Shown here piece by piece: positions 23,402-30,445 of a DNA stretch of 64,000 nucleotides. The notes beneath the pieces are model-generated. The model was given only the letters and a program-made list of their open reading frames with translations. It searched no databases and was not told where the DNA came from. Origin of the DNA: a virus. Position 1 is the stretch's first letter. Each line of letters starts with the position of its first letter. Location of the stretch: positions 1 to 64,000 of the IMG/VR virus record IMGVR_UViG_3300027908_000023. One strand, written 5' to 3'. Made by a program: the position numbers and the translations under genes.

Positions 23402-23611
23402 TCACGCTGGCCGATAAACCCGTGCCGATACGCCGGTCATCACGATACGATCCGTCTCCCGGATCGGCTCCGCTGCCAGGTCACGCTTGCCGCGCGGTCG
23501 TTCTGTAACGTGCCGGCCGTCGTCTGTCCAGCCCAGGAAGTGCGGGCACGGCACCTGGGCGTCGGCCGGGCAGAACGGACACTGGAAGCCAGTGACATAC
23601 AGGTCGCTCAT
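23402..23611 (-). CDS. Small CPFC protein
   Basis: A 69-residue protein, MSDLYVTGFQCPFC, with ...CPHF; possible zinc site. C-terminal half basic. No family recognised. Confidence 0.55.
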   Translation of the reverse strand: MSDLYVTGFQCPFCPADAQVPCPHFLGWTDDGRHVTERPRGKRDLAAEPIRETDRIVMTGVSARVYRPA

Positions 23612-23805
23612 CTGTTTGCCTCGCTTTCGTGGGCGGTTCTTGCGCCGGCGATGGCCTCACCTGAGCGCCTCACGTTCGGCTCGTCGTCGCCTTCCACGTC
23701 GCGCATTGATGCTCCAAACGCAGCGAACAACAGCCCCAGCAGCATGGCAATCACCAGAACAACTGCCATGCCGATATACCAGACGACAATCAGTTTCTTG
23801 AGCAT
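23608..23805 (-). CDS. Small membrane protein
   Basis: A 65-residue protein with one N-terminal hydrophobic helix (MLKKLIVVWYIGMAVVLVIA, about residues 4-30) and an acidic cytoplasmic tail. AGAGAGG upstream. Confidence 0.6.
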   Translation of the reverse strand: MLKKLIVVWYIGMAVVLVIAMLLGLLFAAFGASMRDVEGDDEPNVRRSGEAIAGARTAHESEANR

Positions 23806-23863
23806 GATTCCTCTCTGGGCCGATGATAGCCTGCCGCACCGTGCAGCAGACACATTAACTATC

Positions 23864-24001
23864 CTACGCCATGTGCCACGCCATCTCCTGCTCTGCGGGC
23901 GTCAACACGGCCCACAGAGCGTCAAGCTCATCAATCCACGCTTGATTGTGGCCGATGAAGTTGTGCTGCATCCACAGATAGGTCAAGAGGTTGTCGGACA
24001 T
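23864..24001 (-). CDS. Small acidic helical protein
   Basis: A 45-residue protein, MSDNLLTYLWMQHN, after GGAGAACG. The same frame continues upstream through promoter copy 24028-24088 to ATG 24136, so a 90-residue form is possible. Confidence 0.5.
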   Translation of the reverse strand: MSDNLLTYLWMQHNFIGHNQAWIDELDALWAVLTPAEQEMAWHMA

Positions 24002-24027
24002 GGTTCGTTCTCCGTTGGGGTTGCTCG

Positions 24028-24088
24028 TCTCTCCAGAGAGTATTTCGTCGCTCGCGCCGGCTCCTTTGAACGAAATCGAGAAATCTTT
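24028..24088 (-). promoter_or_regulatory. Repeated promoter-like element, variant
   Basis: Core GACGAAATAC; loop changed to CAAAGG, so the reading frame passes through. Confidence 0.5.
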
Positions 24089-24165
24089 CGTGATCGCTAC
24101 CACGCTGGTGCCGTGGCTGTTGTGCAGGGTCGGCATGGGGGACTCTTGGGTTGAGATTGTGCCAA

Positions 24166-24187
24166 CCGGCCGCAACGTTGCGGCCGG
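24166..24187. repeat. 22-bp perfect palindrome
   Basis: CCGGCCGCAAC followed by GTTGCGGCCGG without a spacer, between 24203-24373 and ATG 24136; a likely protein-binding site. Confidence 0.7.
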
Positions 24188-24202
24188 CATTGTGATTGAC
24201 GC

Positions 24203-24373
24203 TCACGAGCCAGCCGGCATCAGGCTTCGTGCGGCCTCATGCATCGCAACGGCACGGTCATGGTAGAGCCAATAGAGACGCGATTCGTATTCCTCAGCGT
24301 CGCGCTTGGCCTCCCATGTGCTCGCCAGGTCGATCAGTTGCTTGATCTGAAAATCCACGGTTGCTTGTGTCAT
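24203..24373 (-). CDS. Small helical protein
   Basis: A 56-residue protein, MTQATVDFQIKQL, with TGGAGATTC upstream; one long helix (WEAKRDAEEYESRLYWLYHDRA). First gene after copy 24404-24464. Confidence 0.5.
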   Translation of the reverse strand: MTQATVDFQIKQLIDLASTWEAKRDAEEYESRLYWLYHDRAVAMHEAARSLMPAGS

Positions 24374-24403
24374 CTGAATCTCCACAAGTGGTTCCATCGG
24401 TTC

Positions 24404-24464
24404 TGTCTACAGTGTTATTCGCTGGTGCCGACCCGATATTTAGATCGGCACCAGGATTATTTCC
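24404..24464 (-). promoter_or_regulatory. Repeated promoter-like element
   Basis: GCGAATAAC core; perfect 9-bp stem TGGTGCCGA/TCGGCACCA around a CTAAAT loop. Confidence 0.65.
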
Positions 24465-24468
24465 GCCA

Positions 24469-24765
24469 TCATCGCGCCGCCTTGGCCTCTTCATACTGCC
24501 GGCGGAACTCTTCTGGCAGCGGATAGCAGGCGATGCGTGCCTGCCGGCGTCCGTGATAACCGTTGACGTTCTTGCGTACCTCGACCTGGCTTCCGCTGCC
24601 GTAGTGAGCGATGTAGACGCCCGCGTAGGCGTTCCCGAGCCGGCGCCGAGCCAGTGCCTTCAGCTCTCCGAGCGTGATCTGTGCCGGGTAGTCGCCGCCA
24701 GGCCGGCCATTGTCGGCGGTCAACAGGGTCGTGTCGGGAACCTGAATCTGGATTGTGGTGGCCAT
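24469..24765 (-). CDS. Hypothetical protein
   Basis: A 98-residue protein, MATTIQIQVPDTTLL, with LGELKALARRRLG and a basic C-terminus (RRQARIACYPLPEEFRRQ). No family recognised. Confidence 0.55.
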   Translation of the reverse strand: MATTIQIQVPDTTLLTADNGRPGGDYPAQITLGELKALARRRLGNAYAGVYIAHYGSGSQVEVRKNVNGYHGRRQARIACYPLPEEFRRQYEEAKAAR

Positions 24766-24794
24766 TGCGATTCCTCTTGCGGGGTTGTGGTTGT

Positions 24795-24856
24795 GTCTCT
24801 GTATGGTTATTCGCCGGCCGGACCGGCGGATTTAACCGCCGGGCGAAGAATTTCCT
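24795..24856 (-). promoter_or_regulatory. Repeated promoter-like element
   Basis: GCGAATAACCATACAGAGA end; CGGCGG/CCGCCG stem around TTAAAT. Confidence 0.65.
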
Positions 24857-24859
24857 CCA

Positions 24860-25054
24860 TCAATGCATTTCATATAACTGCCGGCCAGCATCCCAGGTCC
24901 AGCAGCCGTCGCGGGTCCAGAGCGGTTGGAACCATTCCCATTCGCTCACCAGCCCGAGCGGATTGGACTCGCAGGGTTCCGGCCAGGCGAAGCCACGCTT
25001 GAGATTCCAGTTCATCTGGGCGTCTGTCATGGTTCGGGTGCTGGTTGCCGGCAT
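24860..25054 (-). CDS. Small tryptophan-rich protein
   Basis: A 64-residue protein with seven Trp in a region WPEP...WEWFQPLWTRDGCWTWDAG; GGGAG precedes ATG 25054. No family recognised. Confidence 0.5.
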   Translation of the reverse strand: MPATSTRTMTDAQMNWNLKRGFAWPEPCESNPLGLVSEWEWFQPLWTRDGCWTWDAGRQLYEMH

Positions 25055-25081
25055 GGTTTCTCTCCCGTGTGGTTGTGTCTG

Positions 25082-25143
25082 TCTCATCTATAGTATACTT
25101 CGTTGGCTGTCTACCGACATTTGAACCGCCGCTCACTTTTTCT
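25082..25143 (-). promoter_or_regulatory. Repeated promoter-like element, variant
   Basis: ACGAAGTATACTATAGATGAGA; the core is replaced by TATACT, which looks like a sigma70 -10. Confidence 0.5.
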
Positions 25144-25363
25144 CGAAAAGATTCCGCCCTCCGGCCTCTTGACCGGCCGCAAGAAACAACTCGCACAGTT
25201 CCATCCTGACCGCCTGCGCGGCCATCACGGATAGCTTGCCACGGTCCGGCGGGTTGCTACCGCTGTCGTCTCCACCGACCGCAAGCCAGGCCGCGTAACG
25301 GACCGCGTAGGCTTGCTTCTTGGCATTGCGGATGCGGGCGATGTAGCCTGTGATGGTGGTCAT
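25133..25363 (-). CDS. Small hypothetical protein
   Basis: A 76-residue basic helical protein, MTTITGYIARIRNAKKQ. Start overlaps the preceding stop. Contains GGDDSGSNPPDRGKLS and a final helix. Confidence 0.5.
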   Translation of the reverse strand: MTTITGYIARIRNAKKQAYAVRYAAWLAVGGDDSGSNPPDRGKLSVMAAQAVRMELCELFLAAGQEAGGRNLFEKK

Positions 25364-25554
25364 GAGTCTTTTCTCCCGTGTTCTATCTCCAGCGTGATGA
25401 ACGCCCAGCACACGACCAGCATGCCGGCCTCGTCCAGCCAACCGCATGACCAGCGCTTCGCCGGAGCGAGCGTAACGCTCAGGCGCGGTGTTACCAGCGA
25501 GAGCGTGAGGAGCGGGCCATACCAGCGAATCGCGTTTGCCAGGGTGGTCAGCAT
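25360..25554 (-). CDS. Small membrane protein
   Basis: A 64-residue protein with hydrophobic segments at about residues 8-28 and 42-57; first gene after copy 25579-25637. Confidence 0.55.
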   Translation of the reverse strand: MLTTLANAIRWYGPLLTLSLVTPRLSVTLAPAKRWSCGWLDEAGMLVVCWAFITLEIEHGRKDS

Positions 25555-25578
25555 GGGTGGTTCTCCGGGGCGGTTGTG

Positions 25579-25637
25579 TTCTCTACTAGGTTATTCGCTG
25601 CCGGCGCGGCCTTATTTGAACCGCGCCGGGATTTTCC
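25579..25637 (-). promoter_or_regulatory. Repeated promoter-like element
   Basis: GCGAATAACC core; 9-bp stem CCGGCGCGG/CCGCGCCGG. Confidence 0.65.
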
Positions 25638-25646
25638 TCCCGTTTC

Positions 25647-25844
25647 TCAATACTGATCCTTCAGCATGTCGGCCGCACTCTCCCTTGTGTTCACAGCATA
25701 AAGTTTCGCGCCGTATGGCGTGGTTGCTTGCCAGCGCGGCCCAGCATGCTTCGGGTCGCATGCGGCCAGATCAGTTACCAGCCCGATGAATCTACCGTAC
25801 ACCGATACGCTGTACACGCCCGCACTGCGATAGTTGATACTCAT
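25647..25844 (-). CDS. Small hypothetical protein
   Basis: A 65-residue protein, MSINYRSAGVYSVSVYG, beta-rich, ending in a helix. First gene after copy 25871-25931. Confidence 0.5.
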   Translation of the reverse strand: MSINYRSAGVYSVSVYGRFIGLVTDLAACDPKHAGPRWQATTPYGAKLYAVNTRESAADMLKDQY

Positions 25845-25870
25845 GCCTGTCTCCCGTGATGGTTGTGGTT

Positions 25871-25931
25871 ACTTCTACTAGGTAATTCGCTGGCCGAAAG
25901 CCGGGATTTGATTCGCTGGCAAGGAATTCGG
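25871..25931 (-). promoter_or_regulatory. Repeated promoter-like element
   Basis: GCGAATTACC core, CAAATC loop. Last copy before the plus-strand island. Confidence 0.6.
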
Positions 25932-26401
25932 GAGATTCCATGCGCGCCGGTTTGACCGATTGGGGAGAGATGGGGTAGAAAGCAGATCAGCTAGAGCCGA
26001 TTGGCCCTAGCTGAAATGTCCCGAGCTGGTCACAACTCCACCCGGGAAGTCTGTACGGTGTTGCCGGCCGAACAGCGAAGGCCACTTTAGCAAGCCACTT
26101 CGCAGCCGTCAACCCCAATCCAGACAAACAACCTAGTCAACCAAATCAGCGATGCGGCAACCGCTGACCAAAGAACAGCCGCTAGATACTGACAGCCAGG
26201 CGATCTAATCCACCGACTGGCCGTAGGTATCGGGGAGCAACGGAAGTATAGAGCGGAGAACAAGTACCCTCCGAGCCGACATGAGTTTCTGTCAGGGGTC
26301 GTAAAACCGGACACTCGCGGGGAATGCCGATCGAAGCGTATGGCCCATGCACAGCAGCCAAGCCATAACCCTTCCAGCAACGTGAGGCAGACCAGCGCAG
26401 T

Positions 26402-26514
26402 TCTGACCGGATCTAGCCCGGTCAGATCACGAAGGGCGACCGTGAAGGAAACGATTGAAAGCTGCGACGCAATCCCGGTGCAACCGCCAGCAGGACGGGC
26501 GATGATCTGACCGG
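26402..26514 (+). ncRNA. HEARO/IscB guide-RNA-like structured RNA
   Basis: A perfect 12-bp closing stem, CCGGTCAGATCA (26418-26429) with TGATCTGACCGG (26503-26514), encloses CGAAGGGCGACC, GGAAACG, GAAAGCTGCGACG and CGCCAGCAGGACGGG. These blocks match my memory of the HEARO RNA family, now known as the guide RNA of IscB nucleases. TCTGACCGG occurs at 26402-26410 and again in the 3' strand, so the 5' strand can pair with either: a switch-like arrangement. No IscB gene follows. A covariance-model search would settle it. Confidence 0.45.
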
Positions 26515-26572
26515 TTGATCCATGCGTGCGAGGTTTCAGTACCCAACCTGTACAATTGCACCCTCAAAGGAG

Positions 26573-26587
26573 GTAATACCTCCGGGG
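26573..26587 (+). promoter_or_regulatory. Hairpin covering a ribosome site
   Basis: AAAGGAGG is embedded in GGAGGTAATACCTCC, which folds on itself about 8 bases before ATG 26593 and could sequester it. Confidence 0.5.
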
Positions 26588-26592
26588 AATAG

Positions 26593-26706
26593 ATGGCCTA
26601 CGCCTACGCCTACGCCTACGCCTACGCCTACGCCTACGCTATTAGGTCCAATGGGTCGATGCCCCTTGTGTTGGCCTCCCTAGAGGAAGAAGCATGCACG
26701 CCGTGA
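26593..26706 (+). CDS. Microprotein with Ala-Tyr repeat
   Basis: A 37-residue ORF whose residues 2-15 are seven Ala-Tyr pairs encoded by GCCTAC repeats, followed by IRSNGSMPLVLASLEEE. The next gene starts inside its 3' end. Repeat expansion could vary its length. It may be a leader rather than a functional protein. Confidence 0.4.
   Translation: MAYAYAYAYAYAYAYAIRSNGSMPLVLASLEEEACTP
26596..26637 (+). repeat. GCCTAC microsatellite, seven units
   Basis: Seven perfect tandem hexamers inside the microprotein ORF. Confidence 0.9.
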
Positions 26707-27146
26707 ACTGGTGCCAGGCCAACGGATGCCGGAACAACGCCAAAGCGGGACAGACCTATTGCCGACTCTGTGCCAGGAAGCACCGGCCAGCCGGTAAGGT
26801 GCCGGCTCCCATGCCAGCAAAGAAGCAATCACCAAAGAAAGCACCAGCAAAGCCACGCCCGTCAAGCAAGCGGAATCGTCTTGTATCGTCCAAAGGCGCC
26901 CATCCCTACCTCACGTCCGGCATCTGGGCCTACACTCCGTTGCCACTGATACCCGGCGAATATCTCGACTCGCTCGTCAAAGGCCGTCTCGTCAACGATC
27001 AGGCATGCGAACGCCTCACGGCCGAAATCAACCGTCGCCGGAAACTCGTCAAGGACATCATGCCTCGGACCGATCCGCGCTCCCTTGACCTACTCCGTCT
27101 GATTCAAACAAGCATGCCGGAACATCATGAACTAGCCTTGACATGA
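26694..27146 (+). CDS. Zinc-finger protein with Lys/Pro linker
   Basis: A 150-residue plus-strand protein: N-terminal WCQANGCRNNAKAGQTYCRLCARKH zinc finger, a long Lys/Pro/Ala linker (about 35-65) and a helical C-terminal domain (LTAEINRRRKLVKDIMPR...). AGAGGAAG precedes the ATG. Opposite to the general direction and downstream of the HEARO-like RNA. Function unknown; probably nucleic-acid binding. Confidence 0.6.
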   Translation: MHAVNWCQANGCRNNAKAGQTYCRLCARKHRPAGKVPAPMPAKKQSPKKAPAKPRPSSKRNRLVSSKGAHPYLTSGIWAYTPLPLIPGEYLDSLVKGRLVNDQACERLTAEINRRRKLVKDIMPRTDPRSLDLLRLIQTSMPEHHELALT

Positions 27147-27211
27147 GAAAATTCCAAGCGCCCGCAAATTCCTACATGCTTTCCATTTTTCCCACTTCCG
27201 AGAATCCATTC

Positions 27212-27382
27212 TCAATTCTGAGAATTATTCTTCTCCGCGTAGGCTTCCACGAGCGAAACGAGCCGATCCCGCGCCGCATCAAATCGCGCAAGCAACCTAA
27301 CGGCAACATCTTCCGGCACGCAGGCGGTTGCATCCTGGCGGACCTCTGCATAATCAATCGCGACCTATAGAATCTCATCCAC
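27212..27382 (-). CDS. Small protein with in-frame UAG at codon 6
   Basis: GTG 27382 has AAGGAG 7 bases upstream and overlaps the previous gene's end. The frame reads VDEIL, UAG (27365-27367), then VAIDYAEVRQDATACV ... LARFDAARDRLVSLVEAYAEKNNSQN. The part after UAG has normal coding composition and no usable start near its beginning. The alternative frame from ATG 27378 (MRFYRSRLIMQ) is Arg/Met-rich and looks out of frame. Confidence 0.5.
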
Positions 27383-27743
27383 GTTCCTTCTCCTTCAGAT
27401 CCAGTTCTGCCTTGCACCACATAGCGCGAAGCGTCTCGATCACGCTCATAAAAGATTCATAGAGCAATGTCCACTGGAGATACCCTTCAGAAAGAACTAG
27501 CCAGCAGGGAACGCCAGATGCGATCCAGCGATGCACGAACGAAGATTCAGCGACAAATCGCGCGTAGCGGCAATACGGAATCGTCAGGGTGCCTTCGGCC
27601 GTGCCATCGTGTGAGCGATAGCTGATACGAAGATGAAGTCCGGCCGGATCGTGACGAGTATCGACGACCATTTCCAGGGACGTGATAACGCCAGGCCGTG
27701 CCTCGCCGCCGTTGGCCGTCCAATAATCGAGGGATTCTTTCAC
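27375..27743 (-). CDS. Hypothetical protein, GTG start
   Basis: A 122-residue protein; GTG 27743 overlaps the upstream stop (GTGA). Reads as a beta-rich N-terminal half (LHLRISYRSHDGTAEGTLTI) and hydrophobic-aromatic C-terminal half. No family recognised. Confidence 0.6.
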   Translation of the reverse strand: MKESLDYWTANGGEARPGVITSLEMVVDTRHDPAGLHLRISYRSHDGTAEGTLTIPYCRYARFVAESSFVHRWIASGVPCWLVLSEGYLQWTLLYESFMSVIETLRAMWCKAELDLKEKERG

Positions 27744-28048
27744 GTGCCGGACTCCATCCGATCCAGTTCACGCGAAATAGCGTCCAGCACGGCAGACCAG
27801 CATGCCGGAACCAGACGCCATTCCGAAGGATGCCGAACGATCCAGCACGGGATATTGACCAAAAAAGGATGCTTCATCCGGCGAACGATCGACTGGCAAC
27901 AAATGGCAATGTTGAACCTGCTTCCATCCGGCGCGTGTGCGATGGTGCAAACGATCCAACCATCGGTGATCGACAGACCGACGGCAGTGATGCGTGCCTG
28001 TTCGACGCGGTGTCCTGAACTGATCAGGGTATCGAGCACGTCTTTCAC
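27740..28048 (-). CDS. Hypothetical protein, GTG start
   Basis: A 102-residue protein; GTG 28048 overlaps the upstream stop. Contains CCQSIVRRMKHPFLVNIPCW and two other Trp/Cys segments. No family recognised. Confidence 0.55.
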   Translation of the reverse strand: MKDVLDTLISSGHRVEQARITAVGLSITDGWIVCTIAHAPDGSRFNIAICCQSIVRRMKHPFLVNIPCWIVRHPSEWRLVPACWSAVLDAISRELDRMESGT

Positions 28049-28278
28049 GGCTTGGCCTCCCCACGGATGGCATCGCGCGTGCCCTGGCGGATGGCCTCAA
28101 AAACTTCAGCGCGGCGGAATTCTTGCCGGCTTCCGAGTGCGTCCGCGATCGCGTCACGGATACCGTGGCGGATGGCTTCGAGCAGGTCGGCGGATGAGAC
28201 AGCGGGGAGCGATTGGATGACGCCCTCGCGTATGGCGTCCAGCAGTTCGGTTGCCGTGATTCGTGGTAGGTCGGGCAT
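28045..28278 (-). CDS. Protein built of three short repeats
   Basis: A 77-residue protein in which a helix of the form LL(D/E)AIRxGxxxxI occurs three times (LLDAIREGVIQSL, LLEAIRHGIRDAI, VFEAIRQGTRDAI) spaced about 25 residues, suggesting internal duplication and a coiled or solenoid structure. Function unknown. Confidence 0.6.
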   Translation of the reverse strand: MPDLPRITATELLDAIREGVIQSLPAVSSADLLEAIRHGIRDAIADALGSRQEFRRAEVFEAIRQGTRDAIRGEAKP

Positions 28279-28516
28279 CGTCGGGGTACTCCAGAGGCGA
28301 ATGGGTGGGTGGAATTAGCCAAAAATGTTCCGTTGCAGGCCCGGGAGCGGGTGATTCACCCACGAGTGTTCGCCAGCATGGCCGGCACGGCTCGCTGCCG
28401 GGAATCGATCCGTCCTGGCATTCTTCCCACGAATGCGGGCAACGATGACCATTGCCACGAAACCCGCTCGGACCGCGAGCATCGCACCATTCAAAGACGC
28501 TCTGGTTAATCGCCAT
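28154..28516 (-). CDS. Cys/His-containing hypothetical protein
   Basis: A 120-residue frame, MAINQSVFEWCDARG, with HRCPHSWEEC ... EPCRPCW that may bind zinc. The last 40 residues lie over the start of 28045-28278 and are Arg/Pro-rich, so the functional part probably ends near residue 80. Confidence 0.45.
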   Translation of the reverse strand: MAINQSVFEWCDARGPSGFRGNGHRCPHSWEECQDGSIPGSEPCRPCWRTLVGESPAPGPATEHFWLIPPTHSPLEYPDDARPTTNHGNRTAGRHTRGRHPIAPRCLIRRPARSHPPRYP

Positions 28517-28721
28517 CTCTGCAATCCTCCAGTGGCGACGGCCTTGCGAAGCCGTGAGTTAACGGGTCCGCGTAGAAAACCTGGCCTCGTTCGGCCATCC
28601 GGTGCTCTCCCGCCGGATCGCCCGGGTGATAGTCAGAAATCCAAAATTTTGTGAAGCAACACCGGCCCAGATTATCAGTGCCGCTATGGTATTCGATCCG
28701 CATAGCTCGCCTAGCTCGCAT
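28506..28721 (-). CDS. Small hypothetical protein
   Basis: A 71-residue protein with GGAGGATC upstream of ATG 28721; an internal ATG at 28703 is the alternative start. GRCCFTKFWISDYHPGDPAGEH looks beta-rich. Function unknown. Confidence 0.5.
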   Translation of the reverse strand: MRARRAMRIEYHSGTDNLGRCCFTKFWISDYHPGDPAGEHRMAERGQVFYADPLTHGFARPSPLEDCRDGD

Positions 28722-28763
28722 CTGCTCAGATCCTCCAGAGGGGCGACAGTGGGCGAATGGTGG

Positions 28764-29108
28764 TTAGCGGGGGAATCCTAGCGCCGATGCTAGCTCCTTG
28801 GCCGCATCTACAGCACTCACGAAGACGCAGCCACCGTGCGTATAGCGATAGTCGTCCTCTGGCAGTCTGGAATCAGCCGTATGGCCGTCACCCGCCCCTA
28901 CGGGGATCAGATGCACCCCCGAATGCCCGCGAGGGTCGTAATCGTCCTCGCCACATGTTGGAAGCTCAATCACGTACTTCGCGCGGTGAGTTCCGCCGCA
29001 GCAGTAATCGCCGGATTGGCCGCCGCAGGCAATCACCACGGTCAGGCCATCACAGCGGCTGCCCATTTTGGCCAGCCGCTCAAGCTGGCTCGTCGAGAAA
29101 CCTGTCAT
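28764..29108 (-). CDS. Gly/Cys-rich hypothetical protein
   Basis: A 114-residue protein, MTGFSTSQLERLAK, with cysteines in CDGLTVVIACGGQSGDYCCGG and PTCGEDDYD. First gene after copy 29161-29220. No family recognised. Confidence 0.55.
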   Translation of the reverse strand: MTGFSTSQLERLAKMGSRCDGLTVVIACGGQSGDYCCGGTHRAKYVIELPTCGEDDYDPRGHSGVHLIPVGAGDGHTADSRLPEDDYRYTHGGCVFVSAVDAAKELASALGFPR

Positions 29109-29160
29109 CGTCTCGATCTCCTCTTTGTGTCGCCGGCACGCGGCCGGGACTGGTCTTGGA

Positions 29161-29220
29161 TCTCTGTAATGTTATTCGCCGGACCGGAGGCGGGATTTAA
29201 TCCACCTCCGGATTTTCTTC
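29161..29220 (-). promoter_or_regulatory. Repeated promoter-like element
   Basis: GCGAATAAC core, stem CCGGAGG/CCTCCGG around ATTAAAT. Confidence 0.65.
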
Positions 29221-29223
29221 TCG

Positions 29224-29292
29224 TCATGCCGCCATCGCATCCGCCAGGAGGCGTTCCGCCGTCGCGTTGCGGCTGGCACCTCCTCCCATCAT
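29224..29292 (-). CDS. Possible 22-residue ORF
   Basis: MMGGGASRNATAERLLADAMAA lies between the endonuclease gene and the promoter element. No ribosome site; the frame is open for some codons upstream, so it may be the 3' part of a longer or frame-shifted gene. Confidence 0.25.
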   Translation of the reverse strand: MMGGGASRNATAERLLADAMAA

Positions 29293-29312
29293 GGCCCAGC
29301 AATCGGGGCCGA

Positions 29313-30098
29313 CTATTTCCGCATCTTGCCTTGAAGGTATCGGATAGCCATTCGCAAGAGAGCGGGATTATCGCGAAAATGGCCAATAGCCTGATTGCAT
29401 GGTGTGCAAAGAATGCCGCGAAGCTCGCCGGTCTGATGGTCATGATCGACGGCAAGAGCCCGCTTGCCAGGCGGCGCGCCGCAAATCTGACATTTATGCC
29501 GGCCGTTCCTCTCGATAAAGCGCTCAACTTCATCCGGGTCGATACCCTTGGCTTTCCAGCCTGACCGCAATGCCCAACGCTTGGCGCGATCAGGATTCCG
29601 CTTGTTGTATTCCTTCTTCTTCCTTGATCGCTCCTTCACGCGCTCAATCGGCGATGTCTCGCGATCCAGTTTTGCAGCCGCACAATCGCACTCTTTGCAG
29701 CGAGACCGTCTCTTTGACTTTCCGTGCGAACCAGGACGCCAACCATAGGCGTCAATCGGATAAAGAGTATTGCATCCGCGACAAATCTTCTCGCTCGGTT
29801 CAATGTCGCGACAGGCTCGACACTGAACCGAGCGCTGATCCTTCAAACCGCCGCACCCACAAAGGCTTTTCGTCTTAAGACTGCTGGAGCAGGCGCGGCA
29901 AAACTGCTTCATCACGAATTTGTAGTTGCCGCAATCGCAACGATTCTTCTCCGTCGCGCATGCCCGGCACATCAGCGATTTCCGCCACTTCTCCCGTCCA
30001 CATTTCGGGCACGGATTGGCGGCGGGTTCTCGGCCAAGAGGAGGAAAAACCGGATGCGGCGGGAACAATAGTTTTTGGGTAGGAATCTCATCGCTCAT
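29313..30098 (-). CDS. Recombination endonuclease VII-like nuclease with zinc fingers
   Basis: A 261-residue protein. The C-terminal 55 residues carry CQICG, LAVDHDHQTGELRG, LCTPCN and RMAIRYL, the beta-beta-alpha-metal fold of phage T4 endonuclease VII, which resolves branched DNA during packaging and recombination. The N-terminal 130 residues contain many Cys pairs (CPKCG, CRAC, CDCG, CGCGG), probable zinc fingers for DNA or RNA binding. Start 30098 is MSDEIPTQKLL. Ends in UAG; read-through would end over the next ATG. Confidence 0.8.
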   Translation of the reverse strand: MSDEIPTQKLLFPPHPVFPPLGREPAANPCPKCGREKWRKSLMCRACATEKNRCDCGNYKFVMKQFCRACSSSLKTKSLCGCGGLKDQRSVQCRACRDIEPSEKICRGCNTLYPIDAYGWRPGSHGKSKRRSRCKECDCAAAKLDRETSPIERVKERSRKKKEYNKRNPDRAKRWALRSGWKAKGIDPDEVERFIERNGRHKCQICGAPPGKRALAVDHDHQTGELRGILCTPCNQAIGHFRDNPALLRMAIRYLQGKMRK

Positions 30099-30184
30099 GA
30101 TACACTCCGAAAAATGCCAGACGGTGAATCTCTTCATCGTATGGTATCACGCAGAGTGTTAGCATGCAAGCATGGTAGGCCGCA

Positions 30185-30397
30185 TCATTTCGAGTCATCT
30201 GCAAGCAAAGAATCGACGCTGGCCGACATGATCGAGCACAGGCGATGCACAATCGCCAATGGTGGCGATCGCGTGCCCTGCTCGTATGCCCGCAATGACC
30301 GGAGGGAGATCATTGCCAGACTTGCAAGCCCGGATTGCGTCAGGTCGCGGCTTTCCCGCAATCGCTTGAGAGCCGATCCGAACGCTTGTTGCGTCAT
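30185..30397 (-). CDS. Cro/CI-type helix-turn-helix regulator
   Basis: A 70-residue protein with the HTH_3/XRE pattern: LKRLRESRDLTQSGLASLAMISLRSLRAYEQGTRSPPLAIVHRLCSIM, start MTQQAFGSAL (30397). It sits just upstream of the endonuclease gene and may regulate it or this segment of the train. Confidence 0.7.
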   Translation of the reverse strand: MTQQAFGSALKRLRESRDLTQSGLASLAMISLRSLRAYEQGTRSPPLAIVHRLCSIMSASVDSLLADDSK

Positions 30398-30445
30398 GAT
30401 GAGATTCACAGTCTGGGCGACTTGATAATCATAGGCTTGCCGTCA

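Larger units (their letters stand above)
25940..26592 (+). other. Gene-free stretch, probably structured RNA
   Basis: No convincing frame on either strand. A near-perfect hairpin at 25988-26013 (CAGCTAG-A-GCC...GGC-C-CTAGCTG), TTGACC at 25952-25957 with TAGAAA 18 bases on as a weak promoter, and the 26402-26514 structured RNA. The rest is rich in short self-complementary runs. Confidence 0.5.

Noticed and set aside
23806-23863. Possible further promoter copy (ATTAAC)
   Set aside because: Neither core nor hairpin is recognisable.
26087-26380. A 97-residue minus-strand frame with hydrophobic composition
   Set aside because: No ribosome site, many Cys/Trp typical of non-coding frames, and it overlaps probable structured RNA.
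27143-27370. Plus-strand frame overlapping the end of 26694-27146 by ATGA
   Set aside because: It lies antisense to the convincing frame 27212-27382 and has irregular composition without its own ribosome site.
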